A DNA stretch of 64,000 nt from an uncultured Prevotellaceae bacterium (GCA_902780635.1 CACZGH010000030.1:1-64000); one strand, 5' to 3'; shown: positions 15,415 through 24,730, counted from the stretch's first letter. Translations and numbers: made by a program. The notes: generated from the sequence alone by a model not told the origin.

Positions 15415-16911
15415 ATGAATCAAGCATCTTTTATAAAAATCAATCCCGCCGACACCGTCGTGGTATGTCTGCGGGCCTTCACTCAGGGCGAGACCATCTC
15501 TGTTGACGGCAAAGACATCACCATCGCCCAGGATACTCCTGCCGGACACAAAATACTGGTGATCGACACCCCTCAAGGACATGACATCATCAAATATGGC
15601 TACCCTATCGGCCACGCCAAGGAAGACCTGAAAGCCGGCGCATGGGTGAACGAGAACAACCTGAAGACCAACCTCTCAGGTACGCTGACCTACACCTATC
15701 AGCCCGTGAACGAACCCCTCAACATCAAGCACGAGAACCGCACCTTCAACGGATATGTCAGGAAGAACGGCGAAGTGGGCATCCGCAACGAGATATGGAT
15801 CGTGCCCACCGTAGGATGCGTGAACGGCATCGCTGAGCGGCTGGCCTCCACCCTGGCACAAGAGACGGGATGCAAAGGCATAGACGCCATACATGCCTGG
15901 CATCACAACTATGGCTGTTCGCAGCTGAGTGATGACCATGAGAACACCCGCAAGGTGCTGCGCGACATCGTGCTCCATCCCAATGCCGGCGCCGTGCTCG
16001 TGTTGGCACTAGGTTGCGAGAACAATCAGCCTGACCAGTTCATGGAGACCCTCGGTGATTACGACAAGGAGCGCATCCGCCTCCTGGTCACACAGAAAGT
16101 GGAGGGCGACGAGGTGGAGGCCGGCATGGCCATCCTGCGCGAGCTCTATGCCATCGCCAGCAAAGACCAGCGGGAGACCTGTGGCCTGGACAAACTGCGT
16201 ATCGGCTTGAAATGTGGTGGCAGCGACGGTTTCAGCGGCATCACCGCCAACCCGCTCGTGGGCGAGTTCTCCGACTATCTGGTGGCACAGGGCGGCACCT
16301 CCGTCCTCACCGAAGTGCCTGAGATGTTTGGTGCTGAGACCATCCTGATGAACCGCTGTGAGACGACAGAGCTCTTCGACAAAACCGTGAAACTCATCAA
16401 CGACTTCAAAGAGTATTTCCTCAGCCATGGCGAACCCGTGGGCGAGAATCCCTCACCCGGCAACAAGGCCGGAGGCATCTCGACCCTGGAAGACAAAGCC
16501 TTAGGCTGCACCCAGAAATGCGGACGCGCACCCGTGAGCGGCGTGCTGGGCTATGGCGACCGTCTGGAGACTCCCGGTCTCAACCTGCTCTCCGCCCCTG
16601 GCAACGACTTGGTGGCCGCCACGGCACTGGCCTCTTCTGGCTGCCAGATCGTGCTGTTCACCACTGGGCGTGGTACACCTTTCGGCACCTTTATCCCCAC
16701 GATGAAAGTGTCGACCAACACCAACCTGTGGCAACGTAAGCCCAACTGGATAGACTTCAACGCCGGCAAACTGATAGAAGGCACGTCAATGCAAGACCTG
16801 CTGAGCGAGTTTGTAGACAAAATCATCTCCGTTGCCAACGGTGAGCCCACCCGCAACGAGGTGAACGGATACAGAGAAATCTCTATCTTCAAAAATGGTG
16901 TGACGTTGTAG
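15415..16911 (+). CDS. uxaA: Altronate dehydratase
   Basis: 498 residues, the full UxaA length. The N-terminal SAF domain is at about 1-95 (MNQASFIKINPADTVVVCLR), and the large dehydratase domain (UxaA family) runs from about 105 to the end, with the conserved Cys/His-rich segments VGCVNGIAERL, HHNYGCSQL, LGCENNQ, GLKCGGSDGFSGITANP and ALGCTQKCGRAPV. It removes water from D-altronate to give 2-keto-3-deoxygluconate in galacturonate breakdown. The tagaturonate reductase that makes altronate is at 29881-31359. It is probably in an operon with the LacI regulator upstream; a repeat-rich hairpin separates it from the transporter gene downstream. Confidence 0.95.
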   Translation: MNQASFIKINPADTVVVCLRAFTQGETISVDGKDITIAQDTPAGHKILVIDTPQGHDIIKYGYPIGHAKEDLKAGAWVNENNLKTNLSGTLTYTYQPVNEPLNIKHENRTFNGYVRKNGEVGIRNEIWIVPTVGCVNGIAERLASTLAQETGCKGIDAIHAWHHNYGCSQLSDDHENTRKVLRDIVLHPNAGAVLVLALGCENNQPDQFMETLGDYDKERIRLLVTQKVEGDEVEAGMAILRELYAIASKDQRETCGLDKLRIGLKCGGSDGFSGITANPLVGEFSDYLVAQGGTSVLTEVPEMFGAETILMNRCETTELFDKTVKLINDFKEYFLSHGEPVGENPSPGNKAGGISTLEDKALGCTQKCGRAPVSGVLGYGDRLETPGLNLLSAPGNDLVAATALASSGCQIVLFTTGRGTPFGTFIPTMKVSTNTNLWQRKPNWIDFNAGKLIEGTSMQDLLSEFVDKIISVANGEPTRNEVNGYREISIFKNGVTL

Positions 16912-16919
16912 GGCCTGTT

Positions 16920-17016
16920 CGGTATTCGCTTTTCGCGGTTCGCTTTTCGCTAGAAGCCAATCTCGAATCGCGAAAAGCGAAAAGCGAAAAGCGAACAGCG
17001 AATAGCGAATCGCGAA
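16920..17016. repeat. GCGAAAA-type micro-repeat array forming a long hairpin
   Basis: The left part reads TTCGCTTTTCGC twice. The right part has four GCGAAAA or GCGAACA units, then AGCGAATAGCGAATCGCG. The two halves are inverted copies, so the transcript can fold into a long stem between uxaA and the transporter gene. The same words occur at 34200-34236 and 49606-49640. Confidence 0.7.
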
Positions 17017-17018
17017 CC

Positions 17019-18299
17019 ATGAGTCATAAAAGAGGATTGTTTGCACTGAGTCCGCTGATGGTCTTCATCGTCATCTATCTGGTGACCTCGGCGGTGGCAC
17101 GAGACTTTTACAAAGTCCCGCTCACCGTGGCGTTTATGATGGCCAGCATCTATGCAGTAGCTATCTCCGGCGGATTTCCTCTCTCCAAGCGGATAGAGCA
17201 TTTCAGCCGCGGCGCCAGTACCAGCAATCTGATCATGATGCTTTGGATCTTTGTGATGGCAGGCGCTTTTGCGCAGTCGGCCAAAGAGATGGGGAGCATT
17301 GACACGACGGTCAACCTCACCCTGACACTCCTTCCGAGCAACATGCTCTTAGCAGGCCTCTTCATTGCCTCATGCTTCATCTCCCTCTCCATCGGAACCA
17401 GTGTAGGCACCATCGTGGCGCTGACACCCATCGCTGCCGGTATGGCCACCTCCACCGGTTCTGATGTGGCGCTCTTCACAGGCGTCATCGTGGGCGGCTC
17501 CTTTTTCGGCGACAATCTGTCGTTTATCTCCGACACCACCATCGTGGCCACCAGTACCCAGCGCTGCAAACTGAGTGACAAATTCAAGGTCAACTTCTAT
17601 ATCGTGTTGCCGGCCGCACTCTTGGTGCTGGGCATCTACCTGTTCATGGGCAGTGGCATCTCATCGCCCACCGACCTGCCCGATGTGCAATACCTCAAAG
17701 TGCTGCCGTATATCGCCGTGCTGGTGATGGCAATCTGCGGTATGAACGTGATGGCAGTGCTCACCGTGGGTCTGCTCATGACAGGCATCATCGGCATCCT
17801 CTCGGGCAGTTATGACCTCTTTGGGTGGTTTGGCTCCATGGGCACGGGCATCACCAACATGGGCGAACTGATCATCATCACCATGATGGCAGGCGGTCTG
17901 TTGGAGATTGTGCGTGTCAACGGTGGCATCGACTATATCATCCATCTGCTCACCTCCCGCGTCAACGGCAAACGAGGCGCAGAACTCTCCATCGCCGCGC
18001 TGGTGAGTGTGGTAGACATCTGTACGGCCAACAACACTGTAGCCATCCTGACGGTGGGTGAAATATCTAAAAAGATAGGCGACCGATATGGCATCGACTC
18101 CCGAAAATGCGCCAGTTTGCTCGACACGTTCTCCTGCATTACGCAGGGACTGCTCCCCTACGGCGCACAGGTGTTGATGGCGGCAGGACTTGCCAGCCTC
18201 AACCCCATATACATCCTGCCATCCCTCTATTATCCCATGGTCCTGGCTGTCACCGCCGTCATCGCCATACTCATCCGATATCCGAAAAAATATTCATAA
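17019..18299 (+). CDS. NhaC-family transporter (Na+/H+ antiporter-like)
   Basis: 426 residues with about ten to eleven membrane segments. It has family-typical stretches IGTSVGTIVALTPIAAGMA, IVGGSFFGDNLSFISDTTIV and DICTANNTVAILTVGEI, matching the NhaC group of ion transporters. Members exchange Na+ or H+, in some cases coupled to organic acids (the malate/lactate antiporter MleN belongs here). Its position directly after uxaA and its regulator raises the possibility of sugar-acid or acid-anion transport. That is inference; the family's generic role is Na+/H+ exchange. The start ATG at 17019 directly follows the GCGAAAA repeat array. Confidence 0.85.
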   Translation: MSHKRGLFALSPLMVFIVIYLVTSAVARDFYKVPLTVAFMMASIYAVAISGGFPLSKRIEHFSRGASTSNLIMMLWIFVMAGAFAQSAKEMGSIDTTVNLTLTLLPSNMLLAGLFIASCFISLSIGTSVGTIVALTPIAAGMATSTGSDVALFTGVIVGGSFFGDNLSFISDTTIVATSTQRCKLSDKFKVNFYIVLPAALLVLGIYLFMGSGISSPTDLPDVQYLKVLPYIAVLVMAICGMNVMAVLTVGLLMTGIIGILSGSYDLFGWFGSMGTGITNMGELIIITMMAGGLLEIVRVNGGIDYIIHLLTSRVNGKRGAELSIAALVSVVDICTANNTVAILTVGEISKKIGDRYGIDSRKCASLLDTFSCITQGLLPYGAQVLMAAGLASLNPIYILPSLYYPMVLAVTAVIAILIRYPKKYS

Positions 18300-18314
18300 A
18301 GTCCTTCTTTCATC

Positions 18315-19148
18315 ATGCAGAAAACAGGTATTCTGGCCAGAAATTTCATCCACATCCTACGCAGCGGAGCTTTCGACGAGAGCAAGCCCATCGGCAGGCT
18401 GTCTCCATTCAAATGGAGCCAGCTGACGCTTTTGGCCACCCATCACAATTTGTTGGTGACCTATGCCAATGGTCTGGAGAAATATTATTATAACGACAAC
18501 TTCAACATCCGCCAGAACGAAGTCGACGCCATCAAGGCCAGGTTGCAAGAAGTGCCCCGGCATGGTTTCTCCGATCTTTACGACTTCAACCAGATACACC
18601 TGCACAACAAACAGCTGGACACCAAGTTGCAGCAGCTCATTCAGAAAGAGTACGTCGATGAGGAGCGCTCGTATCCCACCATGCAGTTGATGGCCATCAT
18701 CGTGGTGGCCACCAACCAGATTCTGACCGGGAAAAGTTATATACGAGCCATCATAGACTTAGGAAGGTATCTGCGTATCGACGGTGACCATGTGGACTTC
18801 GTCAAACTCGAGAGATGGCTGCGACTGACCCATCTGACCAATATGGCCAACCTGCAAGGCAACATGCTTGTCAGTGTCTTTGGATTCTCTCCTGAAGAGA
18901 TACCTTTTATCACCAAAGCATACGACAAAGCCTATGATATCATGCTGAAAGGCCTCCGCTACAATGACATCCACCTTTTGAAAACATGGGCTTTTCATCA
19001 AAACAAAAGCGGATTCATCGTCAGCAGTCCTAAGACGGCCTTCAAAAGCATACGCCACTCGATGAACTTCTACCGCTATGCCCCCCGGGAAACGCTCAGC
19101 AGTATCAGCAAAGGTATCCTCAAGGGACTGGCGGAAATAGAAGAATAA
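18315..19148 (+). CDS. Conserved hypothetical protein, 277 residues
   Basis: Starts MQKTGILARNFIHILRSGAF 15 bases after the transporter stop, so it is cotranscribed. It is a soluble, mostly helical protein with aromatic/basic patches (HHNLLVTYANGLEKYYYND, LTHLTNMANLQGNMLVSVFG). I see no catalytic motif. The head (helix-RSGAF, then SPFKWSQLTLLATHHNLL) is loosely reminiscent of uncharacterised nucleotidyltransferase-like proteins, but the expected Asp pair is not evident. Confidence 0.7.
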   Translation: MQKTGILARNFIHILRSGAFDESKPIGRLSPFKWSQLTLLATHHNLLVTYANGLEKYYYNDNFNIRQNEVDAIKARLQEVPRHGFSDLYDFNQIHLHNKQLDTKLQQLIQKEYVDEERSYPTMQLMAIIVVATNQILTGKSYIRAIIDLGRYLRIDGDHVDFVKLERWLRLTHLTNMANLQGNMLVSVFGFSPEEIPFITKAYDKAYDIMLKGLRYNDIHLLKTWAFHQNKSGFIVSSPKTAFKSIRHSMNFYRYAPRETLSSISKGILKGLAEIEE

Positions 19149-19191
19149 CGAGTGGCGCACAAAGACCTCAATACAGCTTATTCAAGTTTTG

Positions 19192-19392
19192 CAAGTACTC
19201 AACTTACAGGAAGTTAAGGAGTTAAGTAGTTATCGCTTCGCTAAGGAGTTAAGCCAAATGAATCGTAGGCTGTCTCTCTTTAGCCATCAGATGTAATGGC
19301 TTAACTCCTTGTAATGGCTTAACTCCTTAACTCCTTTAACTTCTTAACTCCTTTAACTTCTTAACTTCTCTCAACTTGCGAAAGTTGAGCAA
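19192..19392. repeat. TTAACTCC-type micro-repeat hairpin between convergent genes
   Basis: AAGTTAAGGAGTTAAG (19211-19226) and CTAAGGAGTTAAGCC are followed by many inverted copies: GGCTTAACTCC twice, then CTTAACTCCTTTAACTT-like units to 19370. The region closes with CAACTTGCGAAAGTTG just before the flotillin stop. It probably terminates transcription from both sides. The same 16-mer forms the terminator at 54829-54874. Confidence 0.7.
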
Positions 19393-19393
19393 C

Positions 19394-20872
19394 TTACTTG
19401 GTGATATTGTCTATCACATCCTGAGCATTGTCATTGAGGTTGATATTGCGTGTGGTCTTCGCCTCGATAGAACCAGCCTTCATGATGTCGGCCATGTCAA
19501 CACCTGTGGCTGACTTGAGCACATCGAAAGCCTGCTTGATGGCCACCGGCACATTGCCAGAAAGCGAAGAGATGCCTTGTCCGTCACCACTGTAGATGTT
19601 GACATCCTTGATGGCGCTGATGGGTTTGGCCACATTCTCCACGATTTGTGGCAGCACCTCAATCATCATCTGTGCGATGGCGGCATTGTTGTACTTCTTG
19701 TAGGCCTCAGCTTTCTTGTCCATGGCCTGAGCCTCAGCTTCACCTTTCTTTAATATAGCGTAAGCCTCGGCTTCACCCTTTGCTTTGATACCCTGAGCCT
19801 CCTGTTCCAACTGGTAACGGGTGGCATCGGAAGCGGCGTTCTGCGCCAGTGCCCTTTGCTCTGCTTCATAACGCTGAGCCTCAGCCACACGTTTGCGCTG
19901 CTCCAGGTCGGCCTCCGCATTTTTCTGTATCTGATACTTGTCGGCATCAGCTTTCTTCTCTATCTCGGCGGCCAACTGGTTCATACGAATCTCAATCTGC
20001 TCTTTCGAGAGAATCTGCTCACGACGGGTTTTCTCAATCTGAGCCTCCACCGTCTTGATATTGATGGTCTTCTGCTGCTCCTGCTGCTGGATGGAGTAAG
20101 CGGCGTCGGCATCGGCCTGAGCGGTGTCAGCCTGCTGCTTCAGAGCGGCGCGCTTCAGGGCCAGGTCGTTGTTCTTCACAGCGATAGCCGTGTCGGCATC
20201 CACGCGGGCGTCGTTGGCGTCCTTGTCAGCATGTGCCACCTGTATTTTCACATCCCTCTCCGCATTGGCGCGGTTGATGGAAGCGTCTTTCTTGATCTTG
20301 GCGGTATTGTCAGCACCGAGGTCATGGATAAGTCCCTCTTTGTCGGTCACATTCTGTATATTGCAACTGATAATCTCAATACCCAACTTGCTCATGTCGG
20401 GCGAGGCTTTCTGCATCACCTGGTCAGAGAAACCGTCGCGGTCGGTGTTGAGAGAACGAAGGTCGAGTGTGCCGATGATCTCACGCATGTTACCCTGCAG
20501 AGAGTCCTGCAACTGGGAAGCGATTTCCGGAGGTGTCATGTTGAGGAAGTTCTTGGCAGCCAGACGTGTACCCTCAGAGGTGGGTGTGACACGGATTTTC
20601 GCCACAGCGTCGACATCGACATTGATGAAGTCGTTGGTAGGCACGCTCTCCTCGGTCTTGATATCTACCGTGATCTGTCCGAGATACACCTTATCGAGGC
20701 GCTCCAAGAAAGGAATTCTGAAACCACCAGAACCGATGAGGACTCGTGGTTCGCGGCTCAGACCGGAAATGATGAAAGCATATGAAGGAGGAGCCTTGAC
20801 ATAGGACAAAGCCAGAAACACAATGAACAGCACTACGCCGATTGCAATTAAAAAAATGATTGTAGGTTCCAT
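19394..20872 (-). CDS. Flotillin-family SPFH membrane-scaffold protein
   Basis: 492 residues from MEPTIIFLIAIGVVLFIVFL. One N-terminal membrane segment is followed by the SPFH/band 7 domain (about 30-200: VKAPPSYAFIISGL, GSGGFRIPFLERLDKVYLGQ), a long Ala/Glu/Gln-rich coiled coil (about 200-400, with repeated ADADAA and EAEAQA patterns) and a C-terminal flotillin region (VLPQIVENVAKPISAIKDVN). Flotillins form oligomeric scaffolds in ordered membrane domains. I start at 20872, not at an in-frame ATG 69 bases upstream, because the promoter box lies at 20904-20912. It stands alone, divergent from the lysozyme-like gene. Confidence 0.92.
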   Translation of the reverse strand: MEPTIIFLIAIGVVLFIVFLALSYVKAPPSYAFIISGLSREPRVLIGSGGFRIPFLERLDKVYLGQITVDIKTEESVPTNDFINVDVDAVAKIRVTPTSEGTRLAAKNFLNMTPPEIASQLQDSLQGNMREIIGTLDLRSLNTDRDGFSDQVMQKASPDMSKLGIEIISCNIQNVTDKEGLIHDLGADNTAKIKKDASINRANAERDVKIQVAHADKDANDARVDADTAIAVKNNDLALKRAALKQQADTAQADADAAYSIQQQEQQKTINIKTVEAQIEKTRREQILSKEQIEIRMNQLAAEIEKKADADKYQIQKNAEADLEQRKRVAEAQRYEAEQRALAQNAASDATRYQLEQEAQGIKAKGEAEAYAILKKGEAEAQAMDKKAEAYKKYNNAAIAQMMIEVLPQIVENVAKPISAIKDVNIYSGDGQGISSLSGNVPVAIKQAFDVLKSATGVDMADIMKAGSIEAKTTRNINLNDNAQDVIDNITK

Positions 20873-20903
20873 AAAAATATGATTTGGTTGATAATTTTCA
20901 TCA

Positions 20904-20912
20904 GCAAATTTA
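20904..20912 (-). promoter_or_regulatory. Promoter of the flotillin gene
   Basis: Minus strand TAAATTTGC, 32 bases before the ATG. Confidence 0.55.
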
Positions 20913-21169
20913 CGACAAAAACTTGTAATCGTGAAAAACAAATGTTTCAGAATACATCTACAGTTGTCTCAAGTCACGCCAAATTAAAAAATATTAACAA
21001 TATAAATAAGAAAATGTCATTTCCACTTTACATTCAAACACCTCCACCAGCTAATATCTCACCCAGACCCTAGTCCTGTACTCAAATCATCTATTCGCAA
21101 AAAAAGATTAAAAAATTGTTTTGTGGAATAAATAGTTGTGTACAAATGATAAAAACAATTTTTTTTTTG
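20913..21169. other. AT-rich divergent intergenic region
   Basis: It separates the flotillin and GH25 genes (about 320 bases start to start). It is AT-rich with A/T runs; apart from the two promoter boxes at its edges I see no hairpin, RNA gene or coding frame of substance. Confidence 0.4.
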
Positions 21170-21178
21170 TAATTTTGC
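21170..21178 (+). promoter_or_regulatory. Promoter of the GH25 gene
   Basis: TAATTTTGC preceded by a T-run, only 13 bases before the ATG at 21192, giving a very short leader. The alternative start MKT at 21198 would fit slightly better. Confidence 0.5.
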
Positions 21179-21191
21179 AGTTTGATAGAAT

Positions 21192-21896
21192 ATGGAAATG
21201 AAAACAATCTTTTTGGCCTTTTTAGGAATCCTGACGGCATCCATTTTGCATGCCCAGTCGTATGGTATACAATGCGAAGACACCTGCAACCACATTCATG
21301 GTCTTGACATGAGTCACTACCAGGGTGATGTGTTTTGGGAGACGCTTGGCAACAACAGTCATATGGCTTATGTTTACTTCAAGGCCACTGAAGGGAAAGA
21401 GACACAGGACGCCACCTATAAACGCAACATCGAGTTGGCGCACCGCTATGGGCTGAAGGTCGGCTCCTACCATTTCTATCACGCCAATGTGCCCCAGCAG
21501 TTGCAGCTCCACAATTTCATGAGTCAGTGCCGTCCCGGCGACCAGGACCTTATTCCTATGATTGACATCGAGAAAAAGCCCAAGAGCATGTCGACCTATG
21601 AGTTCTGTGACTCGTTGATGAAATTTCTCGTCTTAGTGGAAGAGGCCTATCATCAGAAGCCACTGCTCTATACGGGCAGGAATTTTTACAACAACTATCT
21701 GTTGGGCAAGATAGACGACTATCAACTGATGGTGGCTCAATACTCGGAGAATGAGCCACAGTTGGCTGACGACCGCGACTATATCATCTGGCAATATACT
21801 GGTAAGGGCCGTATCAATGGAGTGAACACCTACGTAGACAAAAGCCGTATCATGGGTCAGCACTCCATGCGCGAGCTCCGCTTCCGAAGATGGTAG
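21192..21896 (+). CDS. Exported GH25 lysozyme-like hydrolase
   Basis: 234 residues with a signal peptide (MEMKTIFLAFLGILTASILH, then AQS). The glycoside hydrolase 25 fold shows HGLDMSHYQGDVFWE (catalytic-face Asp), YVYFKATEGKETQD, GSYHFYHA, and the catalytic DxE in PMIDIEKKP, ending with IIWQYTGKGRINGV and D near the end (typical Q-Y and D of GH25). These enzymes cleave the MurNAc-GlcNAc bond of peptidoglycan. Export to the periplasm or beyond is likely. The gene for a zinc-ribbon membrane protein follows 51 bases later. Confidence 0.88.
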   Translation: MEMKTIFLAFLGILTASILHAQSYGIQCEDTCNHIHGLDMSHYQGDVFWETLGNNSHMAYVYFKATEGKETQDATYKRNIELAHRYGLKVGSYHFYHANVPQQLQLHNFMSQCRPGDQDLIPMIDIEKKPKSMSTYEFCDSLMKFLVLVEEAYHQKPLLYTGRNFYNNYLLGKIDDYQLMVAQYSENEPQLADDRDYIIWQYTGKGRINGVNTYVDKSRIMGQHSMRELRFRRW

Positions 21897-21947
21897 TTAA
21901 CCTGCACAAATCCAATCATTTACAGAAAGATATTAAAGTAATACTAT

Positions 21948-23930
21948 ATGGCCATTATAAAATGTCCGGAATGTGGACACCAAATCAGCGAAAAAGCAAC
22001 CATCTGCCCCATTTGTGGTGTGGAGATTGATGGTAAAATCACGCGTTGCGTACACTGCGGAGAGGTGTATTTCAAAGCCGATGGGTTATGCCCTAACTGT
22101 CATCGGCCCTACCGCGCCCCCGCTGTAGTGTTCACAGACGGTGACGTCGATGAAGACGTCGACGAACACATCAACGAGCCATCCTCAACGCCCTCTGCCT
22201 CAGCACGCTACACCTCAAATGAAAAAGAGCCATCGGCTCCCACGACTCCCGTTGTCAAGGAAACCCACCAAGAAGCCAAAGAAGCCACGGAGGCTCCTGC
22301 TGTAGCTGCGCCATCGGTGGAACAGCCTGTATCAGAAGAAGTGACACGTCCAGCCGACAATTCTCCCGAAAAAGAGACGCATTCTGAAAGCGAGACTTAT
22401 GTGCAAGAAGAGGCCTTTGGAGAAGACGAGGTTTATGTGGAAGACGAACTTCCCATAGAAGAGCCGGAATCCAGCAAGACCAAGGACATCGACACCAAAG
22501 ACGAATTTCTGATCCGCACTCCAGGTGAAGACGGCTACATCGACACGGAAGCTGACGAGGAGGAGACTTCAAGTCATGGAGAGTCAACAGAAGAGACGCG
22601 TCCGCACAAGCACAACTATATCCCACTGGTCGTTTCGCTGGCCATCACCGCCGTCATTGCCGCCATTTGTCTCTATTTCTACAAAGAGAGCAAGATGGAG
22701 CGTGAGATTCAGGCCTTTAATGTGGCAATGGATAGCGGAGACACAGAAGCCATGCGTGACTTCCTGCACAATTATACCGATGCCACCGACGAGCATAAGG
22801 CGGCTATCAATGAGGCCATCTCCAAGATCACGAAACAAGAAGAAGACTTGTCGCTGTGTATGGCCAACCGTGACAAAGACGCCTTACTGCGCTATGTGCA
22901 CGACTACCCAGACAGTCCATATCGGTCGAAAATCTTAGCTATGGTCGACACCCTGGACTGGGAGGACGCCTGCAAGACCAACAAGAAGGCCGCCTACGAC
23001 AAATACATCGCTCAGCACCCCGATGGCGCTTTCATCAAGGACGCCCGTGAAAAAGTGACGGTGAAGAAGATAGAGGCGACGCAAGAGGATAACGACATGG
23101 CGCGATCACTCTTCAGGGAGTTCTTCCTCAGTGTCAATGGTAACGACGCTGCCCGTCTGACCCCGAATCTGAGCGACCAGATCACTTCATTTATGAGCAC
23201 CCCCAATCCCAGCAAAGATGATGTAATAGGCTGGATGAAACGCCAACATGGCGACGGGGTGGCCAATGTGATCTGGAAACTGAACAACGACTACAAGATA
23301 CAAAAGCGTGAGCAGGGTGGCACCAAGGACTACACCATCGACTTCACGGCCAAGAAGACGGTCGTACACTCTGATGGACGCGCCACTTCCGAGCATTACA
23401 AGATCAAGTCGAATGTCAATGGCAACGGGAAGATCTCGTCCATGGAAATGCAGAAATATACACCGCAGCCTTCGGAGAGCACATCCAGCAGCAGTTCTAG
23501 TGGCTCGTCGACGAAGTCGAGCTCGAACAGTGGCTCGTCTGCTAAGCAGAGCTCGAGTGGCTCATCGACGAAGTCGAGCTCGAACAGTGGCTCTTCTGCT
23601 AAGCAGAGCTCAGGTGGCTCGTCGACAAAATCGAGCTCGAACAGTGGCTCTTCAAGCAAGCAGAGCTCAGGTGGCTCGTCAACGAAATCGAGCTCGAACA
23701 GTGGCTCATCAAGCAAGCAGAGCACAGGAGGCTCGTCGACAAAGCCAAGCTCGAACAGTGGCTCTTCTAGCAAGCAGAGCTCAGGTGGCTCGTCGACGAA
23801 GTCGAGCTCGAACAGTGGCTCCTCTGCTAAGTCTAGTGGCTCTTCTGCTAAGTCTAGTGGCTCTTCTACGAAGTCTAGTGGCTCTTCAAGCAATGCTTCC
23901 AAGGATAATAAGAGCCAGAAAAAGCCGTAA
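21948..23930 (+). CDS. Zinc-ribbon, single-TM protein with Ser/Lys repeat tail
   Basis: 660 residues. Four CxxC pairs at 6-9, 20-23, 34-37 and 48-51 form a double zinc ribbon. An acidic/Pro-rich region follows to about 220, and one membrane segment at about 226-243 (YIPLVVSLAITAVIAAICLY). A helical domain then has repeated short motifs resembling tandem FxxAMxSxDxxAMRDFLxNY units, followed by a C-terminal beta-rich domain to about 510. The tail is five to six 19-residue repeats rich in Ser, Gly, Lys and Asn. The N-terminus would be cytoplasmic and the repeat tail outside. Function is unknown; the cell-envelope neighbour (GH25) is suggestive only. Confidence 0.75.
   Translation: MAIIKCPECGHQISEKATICPICGVEIDGKITRCVHCGEVYFKADGLCPNCHRPYRAPAVVFTDGDVDEDVDEHINEPSSTPSASARYTSNEKEPSAPTTPVVKETHQEAKEATEAPAVAAPSVEQPVSEEVTRPADNSPEKETHSESETYVQEEAFGEDEVYVEDELPIEEPESSKTKDIDTKDEFLIRTPGEDGYIDTEADEEETSSHGESTEETRPHKHNYIPLVVSLAITAVIAAICLYFYKESKMEREIQAFNVAMDSGDTEAMRDFLHNYTDATDEHKAAINEAISKITKQEEDLSLCMANRDKDALLRYVHDYPDSPYRSKILAMVDTLDWEDACKTNKKAAYDKYIAQHPDGAFIKDAREKVTVKKIEATQEDNDMARSLFREFFLSVNGNDAARLTPNLSDQITSFMSTPNPSKDDVIGWMKRQHGDGVANVIWKLNNDYKIQKREQGGTKDYTIDFTAKKTVVHSDGRATSEHYKIKSNVNGNGKISSMEMQKYTPQPSESTSSSSSSGSSTKSSSNSGSSAKQSSSGSSTKSSSNSGSSAKQSSGGSSTKSSSNSGSSSKQSSGGSSTKSSSNSGSSSKQSTGGSSTKPSSNSGSSSKQSSGGSSTKSSSNSGSSAKSSGSSAKSSGSSTKSSGSSSNASKDNKSQKKP
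23502..23925 (+). repeat. 57-base tandem repeats encoding the Ser-rich tail
   Basis: Successive 57-base units (GGCTCGTCGACGAAGTCGAG...) encode SSGGSSTKSSSNSGSSAKQ-like segments. The last part shortens to SSGSSAK units. Units at the two ends differ only at silent or Ala/Ser positions, as expected for slippage or recombination-driven copy change. Confidence 0.8.
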
Positions 23931-23945
23931 GATGAAAATAATAAT

Positions 23946-23988
23946 ACACTCCCCCAGCCCCTTCATTATTGAGGAGCTGGGGGAGTGT
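23946..23988. terminator. Bidirectional terminator hairpin
   Basis: ACACTCCCCCAGC (23946-23958) pairs with GCTGGGGGAGTGT (23976-23988), flanked by A/T-rich sequence on both sides, between two convergent genes. Confidence 0.75.
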
Positions 23989-24011
23989 GATATTTATGAA
24001 TCAATCATTCA

Positions 24012-24677
24012 TTAATAGGCGCTGTCCCTCAATTCTCTGACCAATTGTCGCTGACGTTCTGTCAGATGTGTGGGCAGCTTCACTTGATAGGTGAGGATGA
24101 GGTCGCCGTAAGTACCATCACCCCGGTCAAAGCCTTTTCCTCTCAATCTTACTTTCGTGCCATTCTGTGTCTCTGGCTTCACTTTGAGTTTGATTTTAGC
24201 ACCACTGCTCAATGATACCATGATCTCCCCACCCAAGAGCGCGGTATAGAGGTCAATATCCACAGTGGCGTTCATCTCTCCCGAATGTTCCTGACGGCGT
24301 GCCTTGCCACCTGCCTTTCTGCCAAAAATTTGTTCGAAGAAGCTGCTAAAGCCTCCTCCACCACCGGAGAAGACATTGAAGTCGAATCCTTCGAATGGAG
24401 AGCCTGCCCCACCCGACTGTCCAAACGGACTGCCGTTTTGGAAAGCGTCAGCCTGTCTCCATTGTTCACCATACTGGTCGTACTTTTTGCGTTTGTCAGG
24501 GTCACCGATCACCTCGTATGCCTCATTAAGCGCCTGAAACTTGGCCTTGGCTTTAGGGTCATCCGGATGCAAGTCCGGGTGAAACTGTTTGGCTCGTTTC
24601 AGGTATGCCTTTTTGACATCGCTCTGGGGGATATTCTTATCCACCCCCAAAATCTTGTAATAGTCAATAAATGCCAT
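24012..24677 (-). CDS. DnaJ-class cochaperone of the CbpA type
   Basis: 221 residues starting [20 protein letters not shown]. The J domain (1-65) has the HPD motif in [12 protein letters not shown] Gly/Phe-rich region follows ([17 protein letters not shown]). The single substrate-binding beta region (about 130-215) has [20 protein letters not shown]. There is no Cys-rich zinc finger, and the protein is shorter than canonical DnaJ, so it is a CbpA-like partner of DnaK. A strong Shine-Dalgarno (AAGGAGG) lies ten bases before the ATG, which is unusual for this genome. The leader carries a -24/-12-like element at 24714-24730 shared with groES. Confidence 0.88.
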   Translation of the reverse strand: MAFIDYYKILGVDKNIPQSDVKKAYLKRAKQFHPDLHPDDPKAKAKFQALNEAYEVIGDPDKRKKYDQYGEQWRQADAFQNGSPFGQSGGAGSPFEGFDFNVFSGGGGGFSSFFEQIFGRKAGGKARRQEHSGEMNATVDIDLYTALLGGEIMVSLSSGAKIKLKVKPETQNGTKVRLRGKGFDRGDGTYGDLILTYQVKLPTHLTERQRQLVRELRDSAY

Positions 24678-24713
24678 AATACATTTCCTCCTTACTTTTT
24701 TTATCTTCCTTGT

Positions 24714-24730
24714 TGCAAAAAGTGTACCTT
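24714..24730 (-). promoter_or_regulatory. -24/-12-like element before the dnaJ-like gene
   Basis: Minus strand AAGGTACACTTTTTGCA: GG, ten bases, GC. It ends 37 bases before the ATG. The core GGnACACTTTTnGC is the same as in the groES upstream region. Confidence 0.4.
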
